A DNA stretch of 64,000 bases from an uncultured Bryobacteraceae bacterium (GTDB taxonomy: Bacteria > Acidobacteriota > Terriglobia > Bryobacterales > Bryobacteraceae), in the NCBI GenBank assembly GCA_937920635.1, contig CAKZUE010000013.1:1-64000 (forward strand), written 5' to 3'. This document shows, piece after piece, positions 19,147-27,577 of this stretch. The first letter of the stretch is position 1. Each line of letters begins with the position of its first letter. The position numbers and the translations under genes are program-made. Under the pieces are notes generated by a model. That model had not been told where the DNA came from, did no database searches, and was given only the letters and a program-made list of their open reading frames with translations.

Positions 19147-20442
19147 TCACCGAATCGTCAGCCGGTCGGCGCCCTCGTAGGCGGATAAATCGGAGAGAAT
19201 CACGCGGTCGCCCGCCTGAAGGCCTTCGAGAATTTCGATGGTTTGCGCTGAAGTCCGCCCCGTCCGCACCTGGACGCGCACCGCCTCCTGCCCGCCAGGC
19301 GCCAGCCGGAACAGCAGGATGGCCGCATTGGGCTGGGCGAATGCGGGGCGCTGAATCTGGAGCGCCTCCGCGAGCCGCTCGATTTCGATCACCGCCTCCA
19401 CGTTCAGGTCGGGCCGCGCGCCGGGCGGCAACGGACCTTCCAGACGGAGATCGACGAGCACGTTGCCGGCAACTGCCGCCGGGTCGATGCGCGCCACGCG
19501 GGCCGGCACTTTGCCGTTGTGGGTGTCGACGACAGCCGCCTGGCCTTCCGTTACATCCTTGGCCTGCACCTCGGGAATGCGGATCTGCGCCTTCAAACGT
19601 TCCGGCTGCGCCACCTTGGCCAGCGTCGCGCCAGCAGCAACCCGCTGGCCAACCTCGACGGGCATCTGCTGGAGGACGCCCGACGTGCCCGCCTTCACCT
19701 TCAGGCTCTCCACCTGCCGGCGCTTCAGATCGTATGCGGCGCGAAGCTTTTCGATCAGCACGCGCTGCGCCGCCAGTTGCGCCTCCGCGCTGGAGGAGCT
19801 GATTTCCAGCCGCTTCTTCTCGATGTCCAGTCTCTTCCGCGCCTCGTCAGCCACCGCGCGCGAAAGTTTCACATTCAGATCGGCGGCCAGCCCCTCTTTG
19901 CCCAGCGCCGCGTCGTTGTCCGCCTTCAATTGCGCCTGGACAAATTCGCTCTCCACCCGCGCCACGGCGGCGCGCAAATCCAGTTGCGCCGATTCCAGCT
20001 TCACGCGCAGGTCGCGGAGGTTCGCCTCGGCCGCCCGCAACTGCCAGCGCAGATCCTCCGCGGCCAGCTCGAGCTCGGGATTGGAGAGCACCACCAGCAC
20101 GGTGTCCGGCTTGACGGCCGCCCCGGGGCGGAGCAGGATCTTTTCCACGCGCCCTTCCTGCGGCGCGGGAATCCACACCACTTCCTCGGGAGTCAGCGTG
20201 CCCAGGCCCCGCACCTGCCGCACCAGCGGCGCGATTCTCACCGTGTCGATCCAGAGGCTGCTGCGGTCCACCGCTGGCGCAGCCGGTTTGGCCCTCCCCA
20301 GCCGCCACATGCCGGCGGCGAAGAGAAACGCCAGGGGAACGAGCACCGCCGCGATGCGGAGGATCCGTCTCCGCGCCACTCCCTGTCGTGGAACATCCAT
20401 GCCCATGCTGTCAGGGCGCGCGCCTGCCTGCGCCCGCTTCAT
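19147..20442 (-). CDS. Periplasmic adaptor of an ABC export system (HlyD/MacA-like)
   Basis: A 431-residue membrane-fusion protein. A short cytosolic tail and one N-terminal membrane anchor (ILRIAAVLVPLAFLFAAGMW) are followed by a barrel-sandwich half (IPAPQEGRVEKILLRPGAAVK). A long alpha-helical hairpin covers about residues 120-235 (Ala/Glu/Lys-rich). The second lipoyl half is SGVLQQMPVEVGQRVAAGATL, followed by beta-barrel and membrane-proximal domains. An in-frame TTG precedes the ATG at 20442. It is first in the adaptor-ATPase-permease set on the minus strand. No TolC gene is seen in the window, so an outer-membrane partner must be encoded elsewhere if one is used. Confidence 0.88.
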   Translation of the reverse strand: MKRAQAGARPDSMGMDVPRQGVARRRILRIAAVLVPLAFLFAAGMWRLGRAKPAAPAVDRSSLWIDTVRIAPLVRQVRGLGTLTPEEVVWIPAPQEGRVEKILLRPGAAVKPDTVLVVLSNPELELAAEDLRWQLRAAEANLRDLRVKLESAQLDLRAAVARVESEFVQAQLKADNDAALGKEGLAADLNVKLSRAVADEARKRLDIEKKRLEISSSSAEAQLAAQRVLIEKLRAAYDLKRRQVESLKVKAGTSGVLQQMPVEVGQRVAAGATLAKVAQPERLKAQIRIPEVQAKDVTEGQAAVVDTHNGKVPARVARIDPAAVAGNVLVDLRLEGPLPPGARPDLNVEAVIEIERLAEALQIQRPAFAQPNAAILLFRLAPGGQEAVRVQVRTGRTSAQTIEILEGLQAGDRVILSDLSAYEGADRLTIR

Positions 20443-20493
20443 CAAATGTAGCCGATTTCCGCCCCGTCCGCCCCTGCGCCCGGCGCCGCCTCG

Positions 20494-21852
20494 TCAATAA
20501 TGCCAGGTGGATGCCGCTACCGCGTATTGCGCAAACGATTTCCGGTCGGAAAGCAGCGCCGAGATTTCCTTGGCCGAAAGCGGGAGTCCCACGTAGAATC
20601 CCTGCACCAGATCGCACCGCGCCGCGTGGACGAGTTCGAACTCCTCTTCCGTCTCCACGCCTTCCGCCACCACCTGAAGCCCCCGGTGATGCGCCAGCAC
20701 GGTGATCGTGTGCACAACGGGAAGCGTGCCGCCGGGCTGTGCGATCTGCCGGACGAAAGACCGGTCCACCTTGATCTTGTCCAGCGGCAGCCGGTGCAGA
20801 TACGCCAGCGGCGAATATCCCACGCCGAAGTCGTCGATCGCAATGCGCACGCCCAGCTTGCGGAGCTCGGCCATCCGGCGCGCCGACTGCTCGATATCGG
20901 CCAGGATGCAGCTTTCGGTGACCTCGAGCTCGAGGCGCTCTCCATGGATGCCGGACTCCTCCAGGATCCGCTTCACAGTGGCCACGAAATCCGGCGAAGC
21001 GAACTGCTGCGGCGAGACGTTCACCGCGACGCAGATCGCCTCCCGGCCCGTGGAAGACCACTGCGCCACCTGCCGGCAGGCTTCCCGCAACACCCACTCG
21101 CCGATCGGCGTAATGATGCCTGTTTCTTCCGCCAGCCGGATGAACGTCTCCGTGTCCACATGGCCCAGCTCGGCGGAGTTCCAGACGAGAAGAGCTTCAA
21201 CGGCCTTTACCTGCCCGTCGCGGTCCACCTCCGGCTGGAACCGGAGCGACAGCTCCTGCCGCTCGATCGCGCGGTGCAGCGCGCTCTCCAGCCGGAACGC
21301 CTCCTCATGCGGAGACGAATCCACCGCCCGGCTCCATTCCACCGAATTGCCGCTGCGCTTCTTGGCATCCAGCATGGCGCCCGATGCCCGGCGGAGCAGC
21401 GACGCCCCATCCGATCCGCTGGCAGGATACATCGCCAGGCCCACGCTCACCGTCATGTAGAACTCGTGCCCATGCACCACCAGGGGCCTGCCGAGCCATT
21501 CAATCAGCTTTTCCGCCGCATCCGCGGCGCTACGGCGCGTCCTGCATTCCAACAGCAGGGCGAATTCGTCCCCGCCCAGATGGCACGCGGGGGCCACGGC
21601 ATATGGAAAAGACGCAATGCGCCGGGACAACTCCTGCATCGCCAGATCGCCGCCCCGGTAGCCGAGCAGGTGATTAATGCGCCGGAAGCGGTTCAGCCCT
21701 GCCACGCAGACAACGAATTTCCTCCCGGGGCTGGCAGCCACGCGCTGATCAATGATGGCCTCGAACTTTCCGCCATCCACCTGCCTGGGCTCGGGCCGGA
21801 TGGCCGCAAAGCGGCTCTTTGGCCCCCGGTGGGGAGTAGATGGGTTTGTCAT
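20494..21852 (-). CDS. GGDEF-EAL protein: putative cyclic-di-GMP synthase/phosphodiesterase
   Basis: A 452-residue cytosolic protein without membrane segments or a sensor domain. The GGDEF half (residues about 30-190) has an intact active-site motif in CHLGGDEFALLLE. The EAL half (from about 200) opens with LRFQPEVDRDGQVKAVEALLVW and includes NVSPQQFASPDF, LEVTESCILAD, AIDDFGVGYSPLAYLHRLPLDKIKVDRSFV and EGVETEEE, so the metal and catalytic residues appear present. Both activities are therefore possible; which dominates cannot be told. TACAAT lies about 20 nt upstream of the start. It sits just upstream of the efflux operon on the same strand. Confidence 0.9.
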   Translation of the reverse strand: MTNPSTPHRGPKSRFAAIRPEPRQVDGGKFEAIIDQRVAASPGRKFVVCVAGLNRFRRINHLLGYRGGDLAMQELSRRIASFPYAVAPACHLGGDEFALLLECRTRRSAADAAEKLIEWLGRPLVVHGHEFYMTVSVGLAMYPASGSDGASLLRRASGAMLDAKKRSGNSVEWSRAVDSSPHEEAFRLESALHRAIERQELSLRFQPEVDRDGQVKAVEALLVWNSAELGHVDTETFIRLAEETGIITPIGEWVLREACRQVAQWSSTGREAICVAVNVSPQQFASPDFVATVKRILEESGIHGERLELEVTESCILADIEQSARRMAELRKLGVRIAIDDFGVGYSPLAYLHRLPLDKIKVDRSFVRQIAQPGGTLPVVHTITVLAHHRGLQVVAEGVETEEEFELVHAARCDLVQGFYVGLPLSAKEISALLSDRKSFAQYAVAASTWHY

Positions 21853-21945
21853 ACGACTGCCATGGAGCGCTAAATTGTATTGTCTCTTACGCGAAGCTTT
21901 TCTCTCCCGGAAAATCTGTAATCCTCGGGCTAGAACCGCTAGTCT

Positions 21946-23187
21946 TCAGGATTTTTCCGAGGGCGGCGCCCCCTGCGCGAGGGCGGCTGCCAGCCGCAGG
22001 AGCGTATTCTCCGCGCCCGCTCTGCCAGTCAGGCAGAACCCGGGCAGGCCATGTTCGCTTACCCCGCCGCACGCCAGGACCGGCGCTCCGGCGAGCAAAG
22101 CGGCCGCAAACCACTCTTTCGCAACACTCTCCCCGCTTTCTTCCGGCTCGCCTGCCACCCATCGCCCCACGGAAAAGACCACTGCATCCACCTCCGCCAA
22201 TACCGCGTTGTACCAGTCCTGCAAGGCACGCCTCAGGCGCATGGCGCGGAGGTATTCGAACGCGGTCAACCCGCGCGCCTGCTCCAGGTACTGCCGGGAC
22301 TGCCCCGTTTGGGCCAGTTCCGCCTCCAGCGCTTCTCCTGCTTCCGCGGCGATGACCACTTCCAGAATTTCCAGCGGCATCCCCGGCGGCTTCTGCGCCG
22401 CCGTGACGCCCGCAACCGAGCGCTCGAGCCGTGCGCGCAGTCCGGCTTCTGCGCCCGCATCCGCGGCGCGAAGCCCGCGGGCGGGCCTCGCGTATTCCGG
22501 AGCGAACCGGAAAGTCCTGCCGGGCGAGTGAGCGCAGCGGCTGTCGGCGCCGCTCATGGCCGCCAGCACATGGCCGCAGTCATCCGGCGTGCGGGCGATC
22601 ACCGAGACGGCGCCCAGGGTCCACGACAACGGCGCGGTCCCGAATCCGCTCACGGTTCCGAACGTGGGTCTGAGCGCCCAGCAGCCGCGCCGGAGCGCCC
22701 CCCGCAGCACGTTGCCGTTGAAATCCAGGCTGATGGCGAATGGCAGAAGACCGCGCGAGACTACCGCGGCGCAGGCGTCCTCACTGGCGCCGAGGCCATC
22801 GGCCACCCCGCCGAAAGCCGGCGAGGCGAGCAACGCAAGCGGCGCCGCCCGCGCGCTCCGCAAACGGCTGACCGCGGCGGCGTCCTCCACGTCCTGTGCC
22901 TGTGTCTCGGGATCCCAGACGGGCGCGCGCCGGGCGGTCTGCAACAGTTCGCTCACGCCGAACGGCGCGCCTTGCAGGATCCCGCGCGTCCTGCCCCGCT
23001 TCAACTCGCGCTCCACGGCGCGCGCCGCATCCATCGCCTCTTTCAGGAAAATGAGCCGCACCGCTCCGCCCGGCCCCGCTTCGGCCTCGAGCGCCCGCGC
23101 CGCCTCCTGGACGAGGCCGCGCGCTTTGACCGAGCCCGACCGCAGCAGGCCGTTCAAATCGAGCAGGCTCGTAAACGCCCGGGCCAT
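21946..23187 (-). CDS. Amidase-signature-like protein lacking the catalytic Lys and Ser
   Basis: A 413-residue protein that aligns by eye with amidase-signature enzymes such as GatA. The loop LQGAPFGVSELL at residues 71-82 corresponds to G-P-hydrophobic-VKD, but the catalytic Lys is Ser79. The SLDFNGNVLRGAL block corresponds to TDTGGSIRIPA, but the nucleophilic Ser is Asn159. The cis-Ser equivalent (Ser135, 24 residues before Asn159, the normal distance) is kept. WALRPTFGTVSGFG and LGAVSVIARTPDDCG match the following family blocks. The frame is intact, so this is a pseudoenzyme rather than a pseudogene. It starts 6 nt after the small Tat-signal gene. Confidence 0.75.
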   Translation of the reverse strand: MARAFTSLLDLNGLLRSGSVKARGLVQEAARALEAEAGPGGAVRLIFLKEAMDAARAVERELKRGRTRGILQGAPFGVSELLQTARRAPVWDPETQAQDVEDAAAVSRLRSARAAPLALLASPAFGGVADGLGASEDACAAVVSRGLLPFAISLDFNGNVLRGALRRGCWALRPTFGTVSGFGTAPLSWTLGAVSVIARTPDDCGHVLAAMSGADSRCAHSPGRTFRFAPEYARPARGLRAADAGAEAGLRARLERSVAGVTAAQKPPGMPLEILEVVIAAEAGEALEAELAQTGQSRQYLEQARGLTAFEYLRAMRLRRALQDWYNAVLAEVDAVVFSVGRWVAGEPEESGESVAKEWFAAALLAGAPVLACGGVSEHGLPGFCLTGRAGAENTLLRLAAALAQGAPPSEKS

Positions 23188-23193
23188 GCGCCC

Positions 23194-23391
23194 TCACGGA
23201 ATAAAACGAAACGCAGGCGATATGTTTTTGCCGGGCCGCGCGCCGGACACCTTCGCCGCGGCGGCTTTCACCCGCTCCGGCGGCCGCGCTTCGGCCTGCG
23301 CGGGCTGCCCGGTCTTGCCCGCGGCGGCGGCGAATGGCAGCGCCAGCGCCGCCCCCAGCCTTCGCCGGGTGAGCCGGACGGGCGTCTTCAT
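23194..23391 (-). CDS. Small Tat-signal protein, 65 residues, unknown function
   Basis: A 65-codon frame begins MKTPVRLTRRRLGAALALPF. This is a twin-arginine signal (TRRRLGAAL), a hydrophobic stretch and an AAAAG cleavage region. It leaves a mature part of about 35-40 residues rich in Ala, Lys, Arg and Pro. Its ATG overlaps the aroDE stop by 4 nt (23388-23391) and its stop is 6 nt before the amidase-like start, so it is translationally placed inside the transcript. No known domain is recognised. It may be a short exported partner or a remnant of a larger Tat substrate. Confidence 0.62.
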   Translation of the reverse strand: MKTPVRLTRRRLGAALALPFAAAAGKTGQPAQAEARPPERVKAAAAKVSGARPGKNISPAFRFIP

Positions 23392-24938
23392 AGCGAGCCT
23401 CCGTGTTTGCCGCCATGCAGGCGCAGATGCTCTTCCTGTTCCCGCAGCGCTTCCAGCGCCGCGCGTTCCATCGCCGCCCGCGGCGCCGTGCCCCCTGTGA
23501 AGATCTCGAATTGCCGCGCCGCCTGTTCCAGAAACATCTCGAGCCCCGCGATCACCTTGCGCCCCTCGGCCGCCGCACGCTTCAGCAGTTGCGTCTCCTG
23601 GGGAGTGTACACGAGGTCGAAGACCAGCGACGCGGGGATCACGTCGGGGAACAGGCAGTTTTCCGTGTGCGGCCACATGCCCACCGGCGTGGCGTGAACC
23701 AGCACGTCGAAGAAGCGGGCCTTGGCCTGCTCCATGGTGAGCGCCTCGGCGTCCACCAGCTTGGCCAGCGCGCGGACGCGGTCGATGTTGCGTCCCGTGA
23801 CCGCCAGCTTCGCGCCCGCATCCTTCAGCGTGAAAGCCGCCGACCGCGCCGTGCCGCCGTTGCCGGCGATCAGCACGCTGGCCTTGGCCAGCTTGATGCG
23901 CTTCCGCAAAGGGATCAGGATGCCGTCGGCGTCTGTGTTGGTGCCCCGCCAGCGTCCCGCCTTGCGATACACGGTGTTGACGGCGCCGATGCGCCTGGTG
24001 AGCGGATCGATGGCGTCCAGGTACCGCAGAATGCGGTGCTTGTGCGGGATGGTGACGCTGAAGCCCGCCAGCGGGAGCTTCTCGGCCAGCGTAAAGAAAT
24101 CCTTCAGCTGAAGCGGCGACACCAGGAACGGCAGGTACAGGCCCTCCAGGCGCCGGGCCTGCAAAGCCCGGTTGTGCACCGCCGGCGAGATGCTGTGTCT
24201 CACCGGATCCGCGATCACCCCATAGAACCTGGGCGACTTCCATTCCCGGTCCACGCGGTACAGGTTCCTCAGCACGCGCGCCGTCACCTGCCCGGCGGCC
24301 GTCCCTTCCGTCATGGAAGGAGCCGCATAGGTGTAGACCCCGCCGAACACCGTGCACAGCACCCGCGTAGGAAAGCCCATCTCGGTCATCGCCAGCAGAA
24401 TCAGCGGAGTCTTCGGATAGCTCCGCGCCAGCGACAGCACGCGCAGATTGTCGGACGGCTTCCGCGCCGTCGTCACGATCTTGTAGGCTGACGCGGGGAC
24501 CCGCAGCATCCGTTTCATCAGCGGATCCAGGGCCGGCGTGCCCTCATAGTTGTGGTAGCTGATGATGATGTGCGCCTTGCCCTCCAGCAACTCCAGCGGC
24601 GCCAGGGGCGCTTCGGCGCTCTCGATCTCCACATCCACCGCCCGCGCGCCGGCCTCCACCGCCGCGCCCAGAATCCGGAACTGCTCCTCGATGCTGCCGT
24701 TGAAACGGCCGTGGTTCTGGTGCCGGCGGCAGGTGGCCAGCAGCATCGCGTCCGGGAAGAGCTCCAGAAACTTCCGGATCACGGGCAGTCCGTCCTCCGG
24801 CCTCGGCAGATAGTCGAGCCGGAATTCGAGGAACCGCTCCCCGTTGTCCGCCTCGCGCCTGGCATGTTCCAGAAGGCGCGCCGCGTCGGGCAGGCCAAGC
24901 GCAATGCAGATCTTCGGCAGTGGCGCGCGTAAGCTCAT
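23388..24938 (-). CDS. aroDE: Bifunctional 3-dehydroquinate dehydratase / shikimate dehydrogenase
   Basis: A 516-residue fusion for steps three and four of the shikimate pathway. The N-terminal domain is a type I dehydratase: FLEFRLDYLPRPEDGLPV near residue 38, the general-base His in IISYHNYEGTP, and the Schiff-base Lys in SAYKIVTTARKPSDN. The C-terminal domain (from about residue 240) is shikimate dehydrogenase: GVIADPVRHSISPAVHN, FSVTIPHKHRI with the catalytic Lys, GAVNTVYR, NTDADG, and the NADP motif IAGNGGTARSAA. AGGAGG is only 2 nt before the ATG. The fusion is common in Acidobacteria, Planctomycetes, Chlamydiae and plants. aroF lies elsewhere in the window (34433). Confidence 0.95.
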   Translation of the reverse strand: MSLRAPLPKICIALGLPDAARLLEHARREADNGERFLEFRLDYLPRPEDGLPVIRKFLELFPDAMLLATCRRHQNHGRFNGSIEEQFRILGAAVEAGARAVDVEIESAEAPLAPLELLEGKAHIIISYHNYEGTPALDPLMKRMLRVPASAYKIVTTARKPSDNLRVLSLARSYPKTPLILLAMTEMGFPTRVLCTVFGGVYTYAAPSMTEGTAAGQVTARVLRNLYRVDREWKSPRFYGVIADPVRHSISPAVHNRALQARRLEGLYLPFLVSPLQLKDFFTLAEKLPLAGFSVTIPHKHRILRYLDAIDPLTRRIGAVNTVYRKAGRWRGTNTDADGILIPLRKRIKLAKASVLIAGNGGTARSAAFTLKDAGAKLAVTGRNIDRVRALAKLVDAEALTMEQAKARFFDVLVHATPVGMWPHTENCLFPDVIPASLVFDLVYTPQETQLLKRAAAEGRKVIAGLEMFLEQAARQFEIFTGGTAPRAAMERAALEALREQEEHLRLHGGKHGGSL

Positions 24939-24998
24939 GTCCTCCTCAACGATCCAGCAGTTGTGGAAGTGGCTATCATCTCACACACACGACGCCGC

Positions 24999-25757
24999 CT
25001 ACCCGGCGCCCTGCCCGCTCTCGTGCTGCGCCTCGAGGCGCGCCCTCCACTCTCCGGCCAGTCCGGCGGCGTTTCCGCAGCAGAGCCAGGCAGCGCCGCG
25101 GCCCCAGAATTCCAGCGCCTGGCCGAGATCCAGATCCGCCGCCATCAGACCCAGTCCGAGCTCGTCCCGCGCAATGCGGCGGAACCCATCCAGGGCGCTT
25201 CCGGCATGCTCCACGGGCAGCAGCCCGGTGGAAATGCTCAGCACCGCCGCGTCGCACCGCTTGCAGATCTTGGTGACGATGACGCGCAAATCGTCGGCCA
25301 GCAGATCCGACTCCACGATGGCCATCAGGCTCGCCCCCGCCTCGGCGCAGGAGCGGCCGATCTGCATCAGTTCGGTCTCCACCTGCTGAAACTCCCGCGA
25401 GATCAGTTGCGCGGCGTTCAGCACGAACCCCACTTCACGGACGCCGCGCCGCAGCAGGTCGCGCGCCTCGTACAGCTTGGCCGCTGTCGTGGAAGCGCCA
25501 TACGGATAACCAGCGACGGCTGCAACGGCGGTGCTGGATCCCTCCAGCGCCCGCAGGGCGCGGTCGGCGTCCGACGGGAAGACCGTCACCGAACCCAGTC
25601 CCGCGGCCGCGGCCGAGCGGCAGCCGTCCAGCAGGGCGGAGTCCGTCAGGCCGGGCCGCAAGAGCCACAGCGACAACGCGCGGGCCAGTTCTTCCGGCGC
25701 CGGCGATTCCCGCAGGTTCGATGCTTCTCCCATGGCCACACTCTCCACGCTGCCCAT
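24999..25757 (-). CDS. DeoC-like aldolase-fold protein lacking both active-site lysines
   Basis: A 252-residue protein with the layout of class I deoxyribose-phosphate aldolase: SVTVFPSDADRAL, VAGYPYGASTTAAKLYEARDLL, REVGFVLNAAQL, and AAVLSISTGLL. At the Schiff-base position (Lys167 in E. coli DeoC, in KTSTG) there is Ser174. At the second Lys (201) there is Met205, and the conserved Asp102 is Gly110. The usual chemistry is therefore not possible. The sugar-facing STG motif and the fold-defining segments are preserved and the frame is intact. It lies between cpoB and aroDE on the minus strand, 26 nt and 60 nt from them. ATG 25757 and ATG 25733 are both plausible starts. Confidence 0.78.
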   Translation of the reverse strand: MGSVESVAMGEASNLRESPAPEELARALSLWLLRPGLTDSALLDGCRSAAAAGLGSVTVFPSDADRALRALEGSSTAVAAVAGYPYGASTTAAKLYEARDLLRRGVREVGFVLNAAQLISREFQQVETELMQIGRSCAEAGASLMAIVESDLLADDLRVIVTKICKRCDAAVLSISTGLLPVEHAGSALDGFRRIARDELGLGLMAADLDLGQALEFWGRGAAWLCCGNAAGLAGEWRARLEAQHESGQGAG

Positions 25758-25783
25758 CTCGGAACAGATGCCTCCGCCCGGCT

Positions 25784-26638
25784 TCAGCGCTTTCGCGCGG
25801 GAGCGGTGGTCAGCTTCTGCAACTCGGCGCGGGCGCGCCGCGCCGCGTCGCTGTTGGGCGCCGTCTTGATCAGCGCCCGCAACTCCTGCTCCGCCTCCGC
25901 ACGGTTCCCCAACTCGGCCAGCGCCCGCGCCTTCATCAGCCGCGCGTCGTTGGTCTTCGTGTTTTTCGGATACGCTTCCAGCACTTTGTCGAAGGCCGCC
26001 ACCGCCTCTTCAAACCGCTTCTGGTTGTAGTGGATCTCGCCGATGTAATATTGCGCGTTGGGCGCCATTTCGGTGTCGCCGAACCAGGCGAGATAATTCG
26101 TGAACTGCTGCAACGCGAGATCAAAGTTGCCGCCCATCTTGTCGCGCAGCGCATCGTCGTAAAGGCTCTTGGCTGACACCCCCGGAGGCGGGCCGGAGGC
26201 CGGCGCTGCCGGAGGCGCGGGCGGCGCCTGCATCATCCGGATGGTGTTTTCGAGGTCGGCCACGCGCTGGTCCACCTTCGCCAGGCGCGTGTTGATTTCC
26301 ACGAGCGTTTCGCGGATGTAGCCGAAGTCCTGGCTCAGCGTGTCCACCTTGCCCGTCACGCCCGACAGCGGCTTGACCATCGACTCTTCCAGCCGCTTCT
26401 TCAGTCCGCTGTCCAACACCGCCAGCGAGCGGTTGGCGGCGGCGATCTGCTCCTGCATCGCCTTCAGCGTTTCTTCCATCTGCGCCAGGCGCTCGGTCTG
26501 CGTCTTGTTCATGAGCCGGACCTCTTCCTGCAACAGAGCCAGGTCCCGGCCCAGTTCCACCAGTTGATCCCGCCGCTGAGAAGGCGCCGCAGCAGGCCAC
26601 GCCAGAGCGATCAGACAGGCTATCGCGAAAGTCCGCAT
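25784..26638 (-). CDS. cpoB: Tol-Pal system periplasmic protein CpoB/YbgF
   Basis: A 284-residue periplasmic protein. The signal peptide is AIACLIALAWPAAAPS. Residues 25-130 form an amphipathic coiled coil (RLAQMEETLKAMQEQIAAAN and a DQRVADLENTI block) that trimerises in the family. A Pro/Ala linker leads to TPR repeats from about 165 on (SLYDDALRDKMGGNFDLALQ; NAQYYIGEIHYNQKRFEEAV). In E. coli CpoB links Tol-Pal to peptidoglycan synthesis at division. GGAGG lies 7 nt before the ATG. It follows pal after a 66-nt gap holding a strong hairpin, and it is the last gene of the recognisable Tol-Pal set. Confidence 0.93.
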   Translation of the reverse strand: MRTFAIACLIALAWPAAAPSQRRDQLVELGRDLALLQEEVRLMNKTQTERLAQMEETLKAMQEQIAAANRSLAVLDSGLKKRLEESMVKPLSGVTGKVDTLSQDFGYIRETLVEINTRLAKVDQRVADLENTIRMMQAPPAPPAAPASGPPPGVSAKSLYDDALRDKMGGNFDLALQQFTNYLAWFGDTEMAPNAQYYIGEIHYNQKRFEEAVAAFDKVLEAYPKNTKTNDARLMKARALAELGNRAEAEQELRALIKTAPNSDAARRARAELQKLTTAPARKR

Positions 26639-26664
26639 CTGCTTTCCTCCCCGCCGGAAACGCA

Positions 26665-26694
26665 GCGGGAACGGCCTTGGCCGGCCGTTCCCGC
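26665..26694. repeat. Intercistronic stem-loop between pal and cpoB
   Basis: GCGGGAACGGCC (26665-26676) and GGCCGTTCCCGC (26683-26694) are perfect 12-bp arms with a 6-nt loop. No T-tract follows on the minus strand, so it is unlikely to be a simple terminator. It may partly attenuate cpoB or protect the 3' end of a processed pal message. Confidence 0.65.
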
Positions 26695-26704
26695 TCTCCG
26701 GCGA

Positions 26705-27490
26705 TTATTCAACGCCGACGAAGTGCGCGCGGCGGTTCTGCTGCCAGCAGGACTCGTTCGACTCGGTGCAGAAAGGCCGCTCCTTGCCGTACGAGATCGT
26801 CTTCAGGCGGTCCGCAGGCACGCCAAGCTGCACGAGAAATTCCTTGGTGGAGTTGGCGCGGCGGTCGCCGAGGCCGAGGTTGTATTCGGCCGATCCGCGC
26901 TCGTCGCAATGGCCTTCAATGAGGATTGCGGCCGAGGGGAAGTCGTTGAGGATCGCCTTCAGCGCCTCGACGTTGCGTTGCAGCGTGGCGCGGGCGTCTT
27001 CGCGGATCTCGCTCTTGTCGTAATCAAAGAAGACGTCTTGCACTTCCCGCGCCATGCGCTCCGACAGGCTTGCCCGGGGCTTGGCGGGAGGCGGCGGAGG
27101 AGGAGGAGGCGCCGTCACCGTCACCGTGACCGCGGCCACGGCATCGCCTCCCGCGCTGCGCGCCGTCATCCGGTAGGTCGTCGTGTCGCCGGGCGAAACC
27201 ACCCTCTGGCCGCTCGGCGGAACCGTGCCGATGCCCTGATCGATCACCACTTCGCTCGAGTTTTCCACGTTCCAGCGCAGCGTCGAACTCTGCCCGCGCG
27301 TGATGGTGGAGGGCTCGGCGACAAAAGAACGGATCACTGCCGCCGCAGGCTTGGGTTCCTCCTTCGGAGGCGGAGGCGGCGGCGGTGGCGGAGGCGCGGG
27401 CTGCTTCTTCTTGCAGCCTGCGGCAAACAGCAGCAGGAAAACACTCAGGATGCTGATGGCGATGAGCCGTGGTTTCAAAAGGCGCTTCAT
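26705..27490 (-). CDS. pal: Peptidoglycan-associated lipoprotein Pal with an extra Ig-like domain
   Basis: A 261-residue outer-membrane lipoprotein. The lipobox is LLFAAGC, so the lipidated Cys is near residue 25. It is followed by KKK, ten consecutive Pro, and an all-beta Ig-like domain at about 55-125 (EPSTITRGQSSTLRWNVEN; SPGDTTTYRMTARS). After a second Pro run comes the OmpA/Pal domain (VFFDYDKSEIREDARATLQ; LIEGHCDERGSAEYNLGLGD; NRRAHFV), which binds diaminopimelate in peptidoglycan. The C-terminal domain is standard; the inserted Ig-like domain is not found in enterobacterial Pal and makes it about 90 residues longer. It is 87 nt downstream of tolB. Confidence 0.95.
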   Translation of the reverse strand: MKRLLKPRLIAISILSVFLLLFAAGCKKKQPAPPPPPPPPPPKEEPKPAAAVIRSFVAEPSTITRGQSSTLRWNVENSSEVVIDQGIGTVPPSGQRVVSPGDTTTYRMTARSAGGDAVAAVTVTVTAPPPPPPPPAKPRASLSERMAREVQDVFFDYDKSEIREDARATLQRNVEALKAILNDFPSAAILIEGHCDERGSAEYNLGLGDRRANSTKEFLVQLGVPADRLKTISYGKERPFCTESNESCWQQNRRAHFVGVE

Positions 27491-27577
27491 GATGGGCGAA
27501 ATGCCTCCCTTCTTTTTCTTTCTGTGCTGGATCTGTTCAGAATCTTCGGTTCGAGCTTCTTCCCTCTAGCCGGCCAA

